Source of the DNA: a virus | Length of the DNA stretch: 64,000 nucleotides | Virus record (IMG/VR): IMGVR_UViG_3300009183_000002 | Span: 1 to 64,000 of that record | Direction: 5' to 3' (one strand) | Shown here: positions 24,162 to 32,786 of the stretch, one piece after another | Position numbering within the stretch: the stretch's first letter is position 1 | How the letters are laid out: the number at the start of each line of letters is the position of its first letter | Program-made: the position numbers and the translations under genes | Notes under the pieces: generated by a model | What the model was told of the DNA's origin: nothing | Database searches by the model: none | What the model saw: the letters and a program-made list of their open reading frames with translations, nothing else

Positions 24162-24821
24162 CTAGCTGTTAAAGATGCCTGTCAATTCTTCTTGGGTGTA
24201 ATCATCCCAAGAGGTATCGTCAATCTTAAATTCGTTAGCAAACTCTGACAGTACATAAGGACTAACGCGTTCTTCTAGGTGGCGAATTGCTTTGACTTGA
24301 CGAGCTGAGGCTTCATAATTCCGAAACGCTCGCAATAAAATTTCAGTTGTGCCCCAGGGGATGGCCTCTGTTTCCTGAAGAAACAACGCTGCTTCTTCCT
24401 TGCGTCTTTCCAGAAGACCCCCAATTACCTGATGCTCTTCGTCAAAAACCCAACGACCAATCTCTTCTGTTGCCAAACAAAAATCTTCATTCTCAATAGC
24501 ATCCACAAGATGACTGTAAAGGAATGATTCCCATCCAATAGAATGAATAAAAGAAATCAAGGCCTGGCGCATGGAATCATCCAGTCCCAGATTTAATTTA
24601 TCTAATTGAGTGTCAATGATATTGGTTTCATGAAACAAGTACTCCAGTGCTTTTTCTTTACTGCAACACTGTCCTTGCTTTACGGGGGCACCGTCAGGAT
24701 AAAATTGCGTGCCGTATCCAAACGTGTAAGGTTCTCCGCCAGTTACAGGATCGGCATAGGCTTTTTCATTAAACCCTTCGTATTTACGAATGAGATTAAT
24801 GGCACATGAAAAATCTGCCAT
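24162..24821 (-). CDS. GH24 (T4-type) lysozyme
   Basis: 219 aa from ATG 24821; an upstream in-frame ATG at 24845 would add 8 residues. LIRKYEGFNEKAYADPVTG gives the catalytic E15 and D24 with the 9-residue spacing of T4 lysozyme E11/D20; YTFGYGT supplies the Thr. The remaining length (about 70 residues beyond a simple lysozyme) is helical and of unknown role. Would cleave host murein, either at lysis or as a particle component. Second lytic enzyme beside the 14-kb endolysin. Confidence 0.85.
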   Translation of the reverse strand: MADFSCAINLIRKYEGFNEKAYADPVTGGEPYTFGYGTQFYPDGAPVKQGQCCSKEKALEYLFHETNIIDTQLDKLNLGLDDSMRQALISFIHSIGWESFLYSHLVDAIENEDFCLATEEIGRWVFDEEHQVIGGLLERRKEEAALFLQETEAIPWGTTEILLRAFRNYEASARQVKAIRHLEERVSPYVLSEFANEFKIDDTSWDDYTQEELTGIFNS

Positions 24822-24823
24822 GG

Positions 24824-24841
24824 GAGTAACTACTGTTACTC
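24824..24841. promoter_or_regulatory. Inverted repeat GAGTAAC-TACT-GTTACTC
   Basis: A perfect 7-bp inverted repeat with 4-nt centre, located 2 nt upstream of the preferred lysozyme ATG. It could be a translational hairpin or operator. If the ATG at 24845 is used it is coding. Confidence 0.4.
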
Positions 24842-24856
24842 TCAATCATACACAAT

Positions 24857-24982
24857 TTATTTACCTTGTCCGCGCATTTTTTTGCGACCATGATTAGGTA
24901 ATGAGTTTTGACCTTGTCCTTGCCGTGTTTTTTTCGGCTTGGATTCAATCTTGGTGCTGGAAGTTGTGTTTGCTTTTGCCAT
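24857..24982 (-). CDS. Tiny basic phage protein
   Basis: 41 aa, ATG 24982 to TAA 24857. Pattern SKPKKTRQGQGQNSLPNHGRKKMRGQGK-like (Lys/Arg/Gln/Gly-rich). Comparable short proteins with a KPKKTRQG ... RGQGK pattern recur in cyanophages. Probably a small structural or nucleic-acid-binding protein. Confidence 0.55.
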   Translation of the reverse strand: MAKANTTSSTKIESKPKKTRQGQGQNSLPNHGRKKMRGQGK

Positions 24983-25009
24983 AGATTCACCAGTTGTGTG
25001 TACAAGTTT

Positions 25010-25477
25010 TTACTTGTTCTGACAGTTTACTTGGTGCGTGACCCAACGGCAGTTCTCTGGGCAGTAATTGCCATAGTTATCGGTACGGTCTAGTTCCAGG
25101 GCTTGATCTGCTCTATTTTCTTCCGCCCATTTTTTAAATGCTGGGTAACTCGCCATCCATTCATCACACACCTGAATTCCTTTGGCTAAATACGATGGAT
25201 ACTTTTTGCAACGACGTTTCATTTTCTGCCATCTTCCATATAGCCAATGACCTTTGTTGTATTTATTTTTAGCATCTCCGTGGACTGTGTGTATATGTTT
25301 TGTAATTTCAGAAACATGCGGATTTTTTACATGCATTTCAACTGCTGAGCATGAGCGGCAACGCCAGCTACCCTTAGCTCGATTCCATTGATCAATCCTA
25401 ATTTCTTTTGTTTTTAGCTTGCAAGTCTGGCAGGTTGCTAAGACGTAATTCCAATTATTCCGTTTAATGTAGTCCAA
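25010..25477 (-). CDS. HNH homing-endonuclease-like protein with zinc finger
   Basis: 155 aa. N-terminal CQTCKLKTKE...CRSC zinc-ribbon; C-terminal LELDRTDNYGNYCPENCRWVT typical of phage HNH-like proteins. Its first 40 nt overlap the last codons of the upstream DUF5754-like gene, as expected for an element inserted at that gene's 3' end. Confidence 0.75.
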   Translation of the reverse strand: MDYIKRNNWNYVLATCQTCKLKTKEIRIDQWNRAKGSWRCRSCSAVEMHVKNPHVSEITKHIHTVHGDAKNKYNKGHWLYGRWQKMKRRCKKYPSYLAKGIQVCDEWMASYPAFKKWAEENRADQALELDRTDNYGNYCPENCRWVTHQVNCQNK

Positions 25478-25809
25478 TCAAGGGAAGAAGCAATACTGGA
25501 TAATCCTACCACAAGTAATACACCCCAGTTGAAGTTACAGGCCCACCACCCCGGAGTCAGTTTGTCCTTCTTCTCGGAGCAGTTGTGCCTGGCCTTAAAG
25601 TTAGCACGTCTTCCCTCATCCTTGTGCGATAGGTAGTCGTCGTACCCACGCAGTCCAAACCGTACGATGGCTTCCTTCCCGTCCTGGCACGCTTTGACGA
25701 CGTACTTGTGCTTGTCCCCCTTGGGAGCCCGCTGAGGCTTGTTACACTCCATCTTATCTTTTTGGAAGCGCTTGGCTGCGGCTGCTGCTTTTTTACGTTT
25801 GTCCGCCAT
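25438..25809 (-). CDS. DUF5754-like basic protein, 3' end replaced by insertion
   Basis: 123 aa. Residues 1-95 are typical: KRKKAAAAAKRFQKDK, KYVVKACQDGKEAIVRFG, RRANFKARHNC and a natural-looking end near GWWACNFNW. This resembles DUF5754-type phage proteins. The last 28 residues (GVLLVVGLSSIASS and on) differ in character and lie against the HNH gene, suggesting read-through into inserted DNA. Its last base is the stop of the upstream 902-aa gene boundary. Confidence 0.6.
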   Translation of the reverse strand: MADKRKKAAAAAKRFQKDKMECNKPQRAPKGDKHKYVVKACQDGKEAIVRFGLRGYDDYLSHKDEGRRANFKARHNCSEKKDKLTPGWWACNFNWGVLLVVGLSSIASSLDWTTLNGIIGITS

Positions 25810-28517
25810 CAGAGTCCTTTAAACATAGAGGTAAATTCACCAAGAATTTTCTGTCCTGTATTGGATTTGTAATCGGTGTCATCATCTTCTTCCTCTTCTA
25901 ATCCTAAGTTAAAAAAGCTTGGGGTTGAAGAAGTAGTGGTTTTAGTTTTTTCACTTGTTGAAACTGGTTCTTCAGCAAACAAATCTTCAACACTTCCAAG
26001 AGAAGCAAATGGATCGCTGGTATCCAAGTTAAACGCGCCAAGTGCTGAACCTTTACCTGCTTTTGTTAATAGTGTTTGCTCGGATCGATCTACATCAGGG
26101 AAGAATTTAGTGTAGAACTCATCTTCTGTTCCTTGATATCCAGCGGATTGAAACACACTGAATAATTGAGTTGTAGCTTTTGATGTTTCATCTTTAAAAT
26201 CTTCTGGCCGCTCAATGTATGTAATACCTAGTTTTTCTTGTGTTGGTCGTTGGCGTTTTTCATTTAGGTATTTAATATTTTCTCGTATTGTCTGTGCAGA
26301 TCCTGTTCGTAGCGTTTCTTTAACATATTCTTTTAGTTCGTCAACAGTGCCTTTAAAGTTATCTATACCATAACGTTTTAACACTTCGTCCCAAGTTGAC
26401 TTGTCATTTGGATCTACACCGCGCAGAACCTCATCAGCAAACTCTTCCGGTGTAATAAATTGACCAAAAACTGATCCTTGTTTTAATGCTTCATCTTTAA
26501 GTGTTGGAAGAATATTGTTAAAGATTTGATCCTTTACTTTACTTGCATTAAGAATGTCATCTGCACCGTCATAACCTTTCCCCTGCCCTTTTACTTGAAA
26601 GTGCATGCGTGCAAATGCTTGCTTATCATTTATGTCGACACCAAATCGATAAGCTTGCTGCGCCCAATACTCATCACCTTTCTTAGCGGCTTCCCAATCA
26701 GACCCAACTGTAGAAGCTTGTTCTACATAATTACTTTCTCGCGCTTTGTCTCCGGTTGGATTAAAATAAAAATCAGAATCAAAGTAACGGTCATTAGTTG
26801 TCTTAAGTTGATCCAAATAAGACTGTGCTCTTAAATTTGCAACTCGACTAGTTGCACTCAACATGTCTTCAGTTTGGAATGGGTTTTTCTCTTCTTGTCG
26901 AATGTCAAGATACTCAACAAACTCATCCATGGATTTTGACTGATTAAATCGTGGGTTTAAATAATCGTCTATAAACTGTTTTGCAAAATCAGCATCAATT
27001 TTAATTTGTTCTTTTGCTTCTCCTGCTGTATATCCAAGTTCCAGATCTTTGTCGTATTTGGTTTTTAACGCATTATCAAACCATTGTTGCCAATTGTATG
27101 TTGTATTATTCCTAACGCCTGTAATATTTTGTAGGCTTTTTTCTAAGGATTCTTCGGCTTTGCCTGCAGATGTCATAGAAAGCAAACCGCCCAGTTCAGT
27201 ATCTCCAAGAATTGAATTGGTTAATGTCTTGTTAACATTCATGATTTCACTGAAGCCACCAAGGCCGCTTAACAAACCCAAAGTTGATTCTTTGGCTTTG
27301 GCTTTTTTCATTTCATTGATAGTGTCTTTAAGAACATTTTGAGTTAATGCGCCAAAACGTTTGGTATCTACCAAAGACTTTTCTCCCACCGCCTGGTTAA
27401 GAACATCTTCTAAATCAGTGACACCATAACCAGCATTGACGTTGTAATTCAAACTGACTTGTTTGTCTTCCGGACGTTCTGACAAACGAAATAAAGCAAC
27501 AAACTCATCTTCTTTTGATGGGTCCAAGAATTTTTGTTTGGCTTGCTTAGACCAATAGGGATCTCCATCTTGAGCTTTTTGAAATTCTGCTGCAATTTCT
27601 GGAATGTTTAACAGACGTTGTGTTTGAGTTTCAGTGTTGATACCAAGTTGTAAATCTCTTACCTTTTGTAACTCTTGATCTGTTGGTTTTGTTTCAATGT
27701 ATTTATTTGTTTGCTCAGTTATCTCGGCAGCATTACCACGTAATTGAGGATTGCCTATGCGTTGTGTTGTGTAATTTTGTAGGTAAAATCCATTCTCTCC
27801 GTATCGTTCAGTTACGTCAATGTCATCATTTGCTTTATACTTTTCCCATTCTTCAGCGGCACCAGGGTTTTGAGTCTTGTAATACTCAGGGTCAAAATCA
27901 CCGTAAAGTGGTTTTGCGCCTAAAGCAGGGTCCCATGTTTGTAGTTTTTCTGTGCGGTAAAAAGTTTTATACTGATCGGTTACATTAGAAATTAACCTAT
28001 CAGCATCTATTTCTGAAATCCCTGCTTCAATTAACGAAGGTTTAAGTTTGGCAATAGCATCACGGTTTGCAACATAGTCCCCACCTCGCGTATTTGTTGC
28101 TGTTGCAACAATAGTATTGTAAGCGTTATTTTTTACTTCATTTTGTTTATTAAGTGTTTCCGCTTCTTTGTTGAGAAGATCATTATATTTCCAATCTCCT
28201 GCACCAGGGATCTTAGCTAATAGATCCGGAGAGGAGCTTGCATCTGCTTGAAAGCCGTCAGCAATTTTAATGTAAGGGCTATCTGGTTTGTTATATAATC
28301 TTCCAACAGCTTTATTTTTATCAAAAAAACCCCATTTACCAGCATCTACTTCTGCTTTTGTTGTGTAACCTTGTAGATGCCTTTCGTAAAACGTTTTACC
28401 AATAGAATCTTTGTATATTGGATATACTGTGTCACCTGTTGGACGAGACTTGTTATTGTTAGTGTCTTCTGGTGTATTGACCCAGGTTTTGTCTACTGCG
28501 TTATAGGTTAATGCCAT
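25809..28517 (-). CDS. Large probable internal virion / tail protein
   Basis: 902 aa, helical, charged, without transmembrane segments or enzyme motif. It repeats a local pattern of the type DPEYYKTQNPGAAEEWEKYK, DPYWSKQAKQKF and DEYWAQQAYRFG, i.e. 'YW..QA...F' units at several positions, suggesting internal duplication. Acidic tail (LGLEEEEDDDTDY). Size, composition and location in the late region suggest an internal core or ejection protein; this is inference. Confidence 0.7.
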   Translation of the reverse strand: MALTYNAVDKTWVNTPEDTNNNKSRPTGDTVYPIYKDSIGKTFYERHLQGYTTKAEVDAGKWGFFDKNKAVGRLYNKPDSPYIKIADGFQADASSSPDLLAKIPGAGDWKYNDLLNKEAETLNKQNEVKNNAYNTIVATATNTRGGDYVANRDAIAKLKPSLIEAGISEIDADRLISNVTDQYKTFYRTEKLQTWDPALGAKPLYGDFDPEYYKTQNPGAAEEWEKYKANDDIDVTERYGENGFYLQNYTTQRIGNPQLRGNAAEITEQTNKYIETKPTDQELQKVRDLQLGINTETQTQRLLNIPEIAAEFQKAQDGDPYWSKQAKQKFLDPSKEDEFVALFRLSERPEDKQVSLNYNVNAGYGVTDLEDVLNQAVGEKSLVDTKRFGALTQNVLKDTINEMKKAKAKESTLGLLSGLGGFSEIMNVNKTLTNSILGDTELGGLLSMTSAGKAEESLEKSLQNITGVRNNTTYNWQQWFDNALKTKYDKDLELGYTAGEAKEQIKIDADFAKQFIDDYLNPRFNQSKSMDEFVEYLDIRQEEKNPFQTEDMLSATSRVANLRAQSYLDQLKTTNDRYFDSDFYFNPTGDKARESNYVEQASTVGSDWEAAKKGDEYWAQQAYRFGVDINDKQAFARMHFQVKGQGKGYDGADDILNASKVKDQIFNNILPTLKDEALKQGSVFGQFITPEEFADEVLRGVDPNDKSTWDEVLKRYGIDNFKGTVDELKEYVKETLRTGSAQTIRENIKYLNEKRQRPTQEKLGITYIERPEDFKDETSKATTQLFSVFQSAGYQGTEDEFYTKFFPDVDRSEQTLLTKAGKGSALGAFNLDTSDPFASLGSVEDLFAEEPVSTSEKTKTTTSSTPSFFNLGLEEEEDDDTDYKSNTGQKILGEFTSMFKGL

Positions 28518-28518
28518 T

Positions 28519-28887
28519 TTAAATTGCCAGTTGTAACGTATCTACCTGATACACAAAGAGGTCTATGGCCTCTTGAGACGTCCAGGTTTTAATTCTATCC
28601 ATCTTAGCCTGATTAAAGAATTCTTGTTTTGTGTACCAAGTTTCCATTGGTTCGCTTGCCTTAGACGTATTGCAACGTCGACATGCAGGCAGTAGGTTGT
28701 TTCGATTACTAGAACCAGATTTAAACCGTGGGATGATGTGGTCTAGGCTTGTCGCCTCGTCTCCACAGTAACCACACTTACAGTCCCAGGAGTCGTAGAT
28801 AGCTTGTCTAAATCGTTTCTTTGCAAGTTTGGGAGTCAGTTCAAGGAGCAATGCGAGTGGTTCGTGTTCGCAGCTGAACATACTCAA
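28519..28887 (-). CDS. HNH endonuclease
   Basis: 122 aa classic HNH: CGYCGDEATSLDHIIPRFKSG, then NRNNLLPACRRCNTSK, with paired CxxC zinc ligands and D-H/N/H order. Free-standing phage HNH nucleases act as homing endonucleases or in packaging; position 2 nt upstream of the 902-aa gene in the late region and small size fit an inserted homing endonuclease. Confidence 0.85.
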   Translation of the reverse strand: MSMFSCEHEPLALLLELTPKLAKKRFRQAIYDSWDCKCGYCGDEATSLDHIIPRFKSGSSNRNNLLPACRRCNTSKASEPMETWYTKQEFFNQAKMDRIKTWTSQEAIDLFVYQVDTLQLAI

Positions 28888-28965
28888 TTTGCAGTTATCT
28901 TATTTTAATTTGACCTCACACATTTTCAGCTTAAATGTAAAGATAAAAAAACTGTAAACACCCCC

Positions 28966-28993
28966 TTGACAGGGGTCGGCATGCTGATAGGGT
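28966..28993 (+). promoter_or_regulatory. Sigma70-like promoter of the HTH gene
   Basis: Perfect -35 TTGACA at 28966-28971, 16-nt spacer, weaker -10 TAGGGT at 28988-28993, 28 nt before the ATG. An A-rich stretch (28942-28950) precedes it, like an UP element. Confidence 0.6.
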
Positions 28994-29020
28994 AGATGCG
29001 CACACGATTTTCTTCAAGTC

Positions 29021-29239
29021 ATGACTAAAAACCGCGAGTGGGTGTCCATCCAGCAGGCAGAAACACTGCTTGGAATTGATCGCGCAACTCTCTTCAAGTA
29101 CCGTGATGACGGCACCCTGAAGCTTGGGCCGCACTTTGCTGCCTTCCCTGGCACCTACTCACGGGATAGTTATCGCTGGAACGTAGCTGCCGTACAGAAG
29201 CACTTGCGCAAGCAACAGAAGCTTGCTGCTGCTGTCTGA
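29021..29239 (+). CDS. Small MerR/excisionase-like HTH regulator
   Basis: 72 aa. WVSIQQAETLLGIDRATLFKY is a helix-turn-helix, followed by the wing-like SYRWNVAAVQKHL and a Gln/Lys tail. Encoded on the opposite strand to the late genes, with its own TTGACA promoter and a strong terminator: an autonomous cassette. It may be a transcriptional regulator or an acquired moron; the target is unknown. No integrase is present, so excisionase function is unlikely. Confidence 0.75.
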   Translation: MTKNREWVSIQQAETLLGIDRATLFKYRDDGTLKLGPHFAAFPGTYSRDSYRWNVAAVQKHLRKQQKLAAAV

Positions 29240-29257
29240 GCTACTGCACCACAACTT

Positions 29258-29288
29258 AACGGTCCTGCCTTGTGTAGGGCCGTTTTTT
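29258..29288 (+). terminator. Rho-independent terminator of the HTH cassette
   Basis: 9-bp stem AACGGTCCT/AGGGCCGTT (one G-T pair), 9-nt loop, then six T (29283-29288). It overlaps the stop codon of the convergent tail gene. Confidence 0.85.
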
Positions 29289-31071
29289 ATGGCGTGAAAG
29301 CATTGCCATTTTTGTCAAACATTGTAAAGTCTTTCACTTCGATGTATGCTGTCGGGACGTTGAATAACTTTTGAAGGATTGGGGCAAGTGACGGGGATTG
29401 ACAGTTGTAAGGAGGGACATCCATTGTGGATAATGCTCGCCTGGCAATACTAAAGGCGTATGCTTCTTTCTGTTCGCCTTCAGTGCTATCAACTAAGTTT
29501 TGCTCCCACTCAACCATGCTTCCCATCCCTAGGGGAAAATCAGAAGGTTCTGGGGGAAACACACCATCTTTAAACTTAAGAGCATAAATATGTTTGCAGT
29601 AACGCATCTCATCCAACAAAGGAGTCCAGTTGTCAGTAAGAGAAGTGATCTGATCCTGTGTTGAAGAATAATCATTATATGTAGGCATGCCTTCTGCTGT
29701 AGAACCTTGCGAACTAATTGCGTTTTGACTTCGTAAGTACGTTGCACCAAAATCCCTGTATATGCCGGGATTATCCCTGTTTGAATTAACAAGCGTTACG
29801 TTGTTAATGGACGTTGAGATTGGTGGTGTAAAGCCCTGTGGGGCATACACGGTGGTTGTTTTATTAACCCCGTTAGTTGTCATTGCTGCGTTAGATACTA
29901 CCTCAGTTGCTTGAAAGATTTTGGTAACGCCTGGATTAAGTATGGACCCTGTACCAGCGTTGACTAATACTTCATACCTAAAGCTAACTCCTGGATTGAC
30001 TGCAAGCACTTGAAAAACACCATCAGCTATTCCACCGGTAGTACCTTCAACATAGACAAAGCTATTCAATAAGGGCGGAACACTGGTGCTAACCGTGACT
30101 GACGAAGCACTGGCTGTGATCGCATCAAAAAGAATCGGAGTAGAAAGCACTGCCTGTGTAGTTGTTTCAAAACGACCTGGCTTAACCGATGCAATACTGG
30201 TCCGGGGATAAAACTTTTTGGTTCCAGTGGCAGCAGCAACGTCCAACATGAAGCTGTATTCGCGGTGTGTAAAGTCTTGACAAGAGCACGCAAAACGAGC
30301 GCCCGTAATTAAAAACCTACCTACAGTAAAAGGAACCGGCGAAGGTGTAATGTACTCCTTGTCGGGACTAATGTAGATAGAACCTGCTTTTTTAACTGTT
30401 AGTATCCCAGAAAAAGGATCTGTGTTTACCAAGACAGCTTGTACATAGCCGTAGCGTTTCTGAGTGGCTGGGTCAATGGTATTTGCTGTGATGATATCGC
30501 CGTTTTCTACAATGATGCGATCTTCAAGTATCTCACTATCTAACGGCTTCAAGCCTGTGGCTTGCCCTGGTACAGCACTATAAAAAGGAGGAGGTAAGGG
30601 ATTGGCAGCACTCCAATTACCCGCAAGTTTTACGTACCAATTCTGAGAATCAGATGTGATGTATTGAATGGAAAGTGTGTCACTAGATATTGGATCAGTT
30701 AATTTATCAGTTCTTGTAGAGCCTGCATATCTCCATAAGGCCCAGTGCATACCAAGCTCTCGGTTGGTTGTTGGATAACCAACAAATACTCCTGATACAA
30801 CAGGGTTTGGATTTGTTGTTGAACTAGGTGTGCCCTCTGGTACAGGCAGCTGATAACTAAAACGATAAGAATAATCGTTGTCATAGGTACTGGCTGTTGC
30901 CAGTTCATATCCCCTACGCCATCTAGCCCAAGCTGATTCCCTATTGACTGTACTTATAGAACCAGGTACTGAACCTTTGGAGAACTCTGTTGTGATTGGA
31001 GATATGATGTTTGGCTGGAAGTTTTCAACCTTGCCAAACGATCCAAAAGAGTTCCCGCCATTAGGCGACAT
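29287..31071 (-). CDS. Tail/virion protein with split SWIM-like Cys/His motif
   Basis: 594 aa, beta-rich. ARFACSCQDFTHREY (C262, C264) and EMRYCKHIYALKF (C492, H494) together form CxC...CxH, the SWIM zinc-finger ligand pattern, but with about 228 residues between halves instead of a short spacer. Proteins of this design occur among cyanophage virion genes. Directly follows the 261-aa structural gene by 2 nt. Likely a tail or baseplate component; zinc binding is inference. Confidence 0.7.
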   Translation of the reverse strand: MSPNGGNSFGSFGKVENFQPNIISPITTEFSKGSVPGSISTVNRESAWARWRRGYELATASTYDNDYSYRFSYQLPVPEGTPSSTTNPNPVVSGVFVGYPTTNRELGMHWALWRYAGSTRTDKLTDPISSDTLSIQYITSDSQNWYVKLAGNWSAANPLPPPFYSAVPGQATGLKPLDSEILEDRIIVENGDIITANTIDPATQKRYGYVQAVLVNTDPFSGILTVKKAGSIYISPDKEYITPSPVPFTVGRFLITGARFACSCQDFTHREYSFMLDVAAATGTKKFYPRTSIASVKPGRFETTTQAVLSTPILFDAITASASSVTVSTSVPPLLNSFVYVEGTTGGIADGVFQVLAVNPGVSFRYEVLVNAGTGSILNPGVTKIFQATEVVSNAAMTTNGVNKTTTVYAPQGFTPPISTSINNVTLVNSNRDNPGIYRDFGATYLRSQNAISSQGSTAEGMPTYNDYSSTQDQITSLTDNWTPLLDEMRYCKHIYALKFKDGVFPPEPSDFPLGMGSMVEWEQNLVDSTEGEQKEAYAFSIARRALSTMDVPPYNCQSPSLAPILQKLFNVPTAYIEVKDFTMFDKNGNAFTP

Positions 31072-31073
31072 CG

Positions 31074-31859
31074 TTAGAAGAAGCCGCCTTGAGCGATTAC
31101 GTGGGCTCCAGGAATGTATCCAGAAACGTTGGGACCATCAGGAAACACACCAACGTAAATGCGGTCGCCACGCTCCAGGTAGATACCTTTGTTGCGTAGT
31201 GGTGCAGTTGTCCCTAGACCGTTGGTGTTACCCGCGCTAACACTAGGAACAGCAAGCTGAGGCATCACATCAGAGCAATCGACAATTCCGCTGTTGGCAG
31301 GGATTGTTTTAGCAAATAAAACTTTGTAGTCACCAGAGCCAGGGATAGGAACGGTTGTACCACGTGTCTGGTAAAACACAAAGGTTGCGGCAGGTTGATT
31401 CCCATAGGCAATACCTTGGTACAGAAAACCTGTAGCTGTGCCACCTGAGTAATTCAGTGCACTGTTGATGCCGGTAAGAGTGGTAGCACCTGTGTAGGTA
31501 TAGTAACCGTAACCACTGAAGGGAGCCCCGCCACCAGTCAGCGCTCCAGTAGTGGAGATAAGAACAATCTGCCCGCTGACAAGGGAGATTGGGGTACCTG
31601 ACGTTGCGGTACTAACGGTGTAGTCAGGAGCGCGATAAGAATCATTACGCGTAATGGTAATGGAATCAACTACGCCACCACTATTATTGTCTTCACTTAA
31701 CTCCGCGTCCATGTCAACCAGGATCGAAGGAGCTTGGCCGCCTTGTACGAATAACGTATTGGTAGCAGCACTGCCTACAGTCTGTGTAGTAACACGGACT
31801 GAATCAAATAGGGGACGGTCAACCAATAGCGGTTGCTTGTTGGTAGAGGTTGATGACAT
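31074..31859 (-). CDS. Virion structural protein
   Basis: 261 aa, Gly/Thr/Ser-rich and beta-strand-rich (TTGALTGGGAPFSGYGYY, GDRIYVGVFPDGPNVSG). Upstream partner of the tail gene in the same minus-strand unit. Function by position: tail or adhesion component. Confidence 0.65.
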   Translation of the reverse strand: MSSTSTNKQPLLVDRPLFDSVRVTTQTVGSAATNTLFVQGGQAPSILVDMDAELSEDNNSGGVVDSITITRNDSYRAPDYTVSTATSGTPISLVSGQIVLISTTGALTGGGAPFSGYGYYTYTGATTLTGINSALNYSGGTATGFLYQGIAYGNQPAATFVFYQTRGTTVPIPGSGDYKVLFAKTIPANSGIVDCSDVMPQLAVPSVSAGNTNGLGTTAPLRNKGIYLERGDRIYVGVFPDGPNVSGYIPGAHVIAQGGFF

Positions 31860-31920
31860 TTACTTCTTCCTGTATTCAGCCTTTTATGCTAGGCTGGTTT
31901 TGTTCACTGAGCCCATTCTA

Positions 31921-32511
31921 ATGGACAACATTTTTACTTGCTCAAAATGCGGCCAGCCATTCTCTAGTGCTTGGCCGTCTTCCGTTCGTCATCGTCTAAG
32001 AAAAAACGGAAAAATCTTCTGTTCTAAAAGCTGTGCAGCAATCACACATGGTGCGTGGCTTGTTACTGATGAGTTTAATTCTGAGTATAGAGCTTGGCAA
32101 GCAATGAAATCTCGTTGTAATTGTAAGGGCAATACTTACTACGAGCGTTATGGTGGCCGTGGAATTACCTACGATCCCAGCTGGGATGATTTTAAAACTT
32201 TTTTAAAAGATATGGGGCCGAAAGAAAATGCAAAATTAGAGCTAGAAAGAATTGATAATGATAAAAACTACTGTAAAGAAAACTGTCGTTGGGCTACACA
32301 TAAAGAACAGACTCGCAACAGAGGAGGAAAACGTGCGACAAGACTTTACACATTTGAAGGAAAAACAATGTGTATTGCCGATTGGGCAAAAGAGATTGGC
32401 ATCAGTCCTCAGTCAATGCAAAAACGTCTAAACAATAACTGGCCTTTGGAAAAAGCTTTTTGTAAAGAACGACGCGATGGCAAAGGAAGTAAACAAGTAA
32501 AACCTAGGTAA
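31921..32511 (+). CDS. HNH homing endonuclease with C-terminal HTH
   Basis: 196 aa from ATG 31921. N-terminal zinc finger (CSKCGQPF...CSKSCAA), then YRAWQAMKSRC, YERYGGRGITYDPSWDDF and LELERIDNDKNYCKENCRW, then a NUMOD-like YTFEGKTMCIADWAKEIG and HTH SPQSMQKRL. Inserted on the plus strand between two late minus-strand genes, typical of free-standing homing endonucleases. Confidence 0.85.
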   Translation: MDNIFTCSKCGQPFSSAWPSSVRHRLRKNGKIFCSKSCAAITHGAWLVTDEFNSEYRAWQAMKSRCNCKGNTYYERYGGRGITYDPSWDDFKTFLKDMGPKENAKLELERIDNDKNYCKENCRWATHKEQTRNRGGKRATRLYTFEGKTMCIADWAKEIGISPQSMQKRLNNNWPLEKAFCKERRDGKGSKQVKPR

Positions 32512-32523
32512 AAGTTACGTACT

Positions 32524-32784
32524 TTACCTGCCGAAACCTGACATGGCATCCGTAAATCCTTTGGGCAACTGGATGCCAGCCATCAGTGCTCCTTCAGGAT
32601 TGTTTTGTAATGCAAGGAACTGTTGAAAGTATTCACCCGCATCGCTACCAGGTTTAAACTTAAACCTTTTGTTGCTCATGTAAGTGAGCTTATCCTGGGG
32701 CGATAAATTGCTATCACTAAGACCAGCTGAGTACACCTCCCCAGGTAGGTAAGCGGTGTCTAGATATTCGTTAAATCTAGCCAT
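32524..32784 (-). CDS. Small hypothetical late protein
   Basis: 86 aa, two nt downstream of the tail lysozyme gene. RFNEYLDTAYLPGEVYS and YFQQFLALQNNPEGALMAG suggest a helical virion protein. Unknown family. Confidence 0.6.
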   Translation of the reverse strand: MARFNEYLDTAYLPGEVYSAGLSDSNLSPQDKLTYMSNKRFKFKPGSDAGEYFQQFLALQNNPEGALMAGIQLPKGFTDAMSGFGR

Positions 32785-32786
32785 AG

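Noticed and set aside
24796-25005. 69-codon minus-strand ORF overlapping the lysozyme start
   Set aside because: It is an alternative frame of the 41-aa basic protein gene, which has the recognisable KPKKTRQG/RGQGK pattern.
29021-29239. Evidence of lysogeny (excisionase)
   Set aside because: The HTH fold resembles excisionases, but no integrase, repressor pair or att-like repeat was seen; a regulator is more likely.
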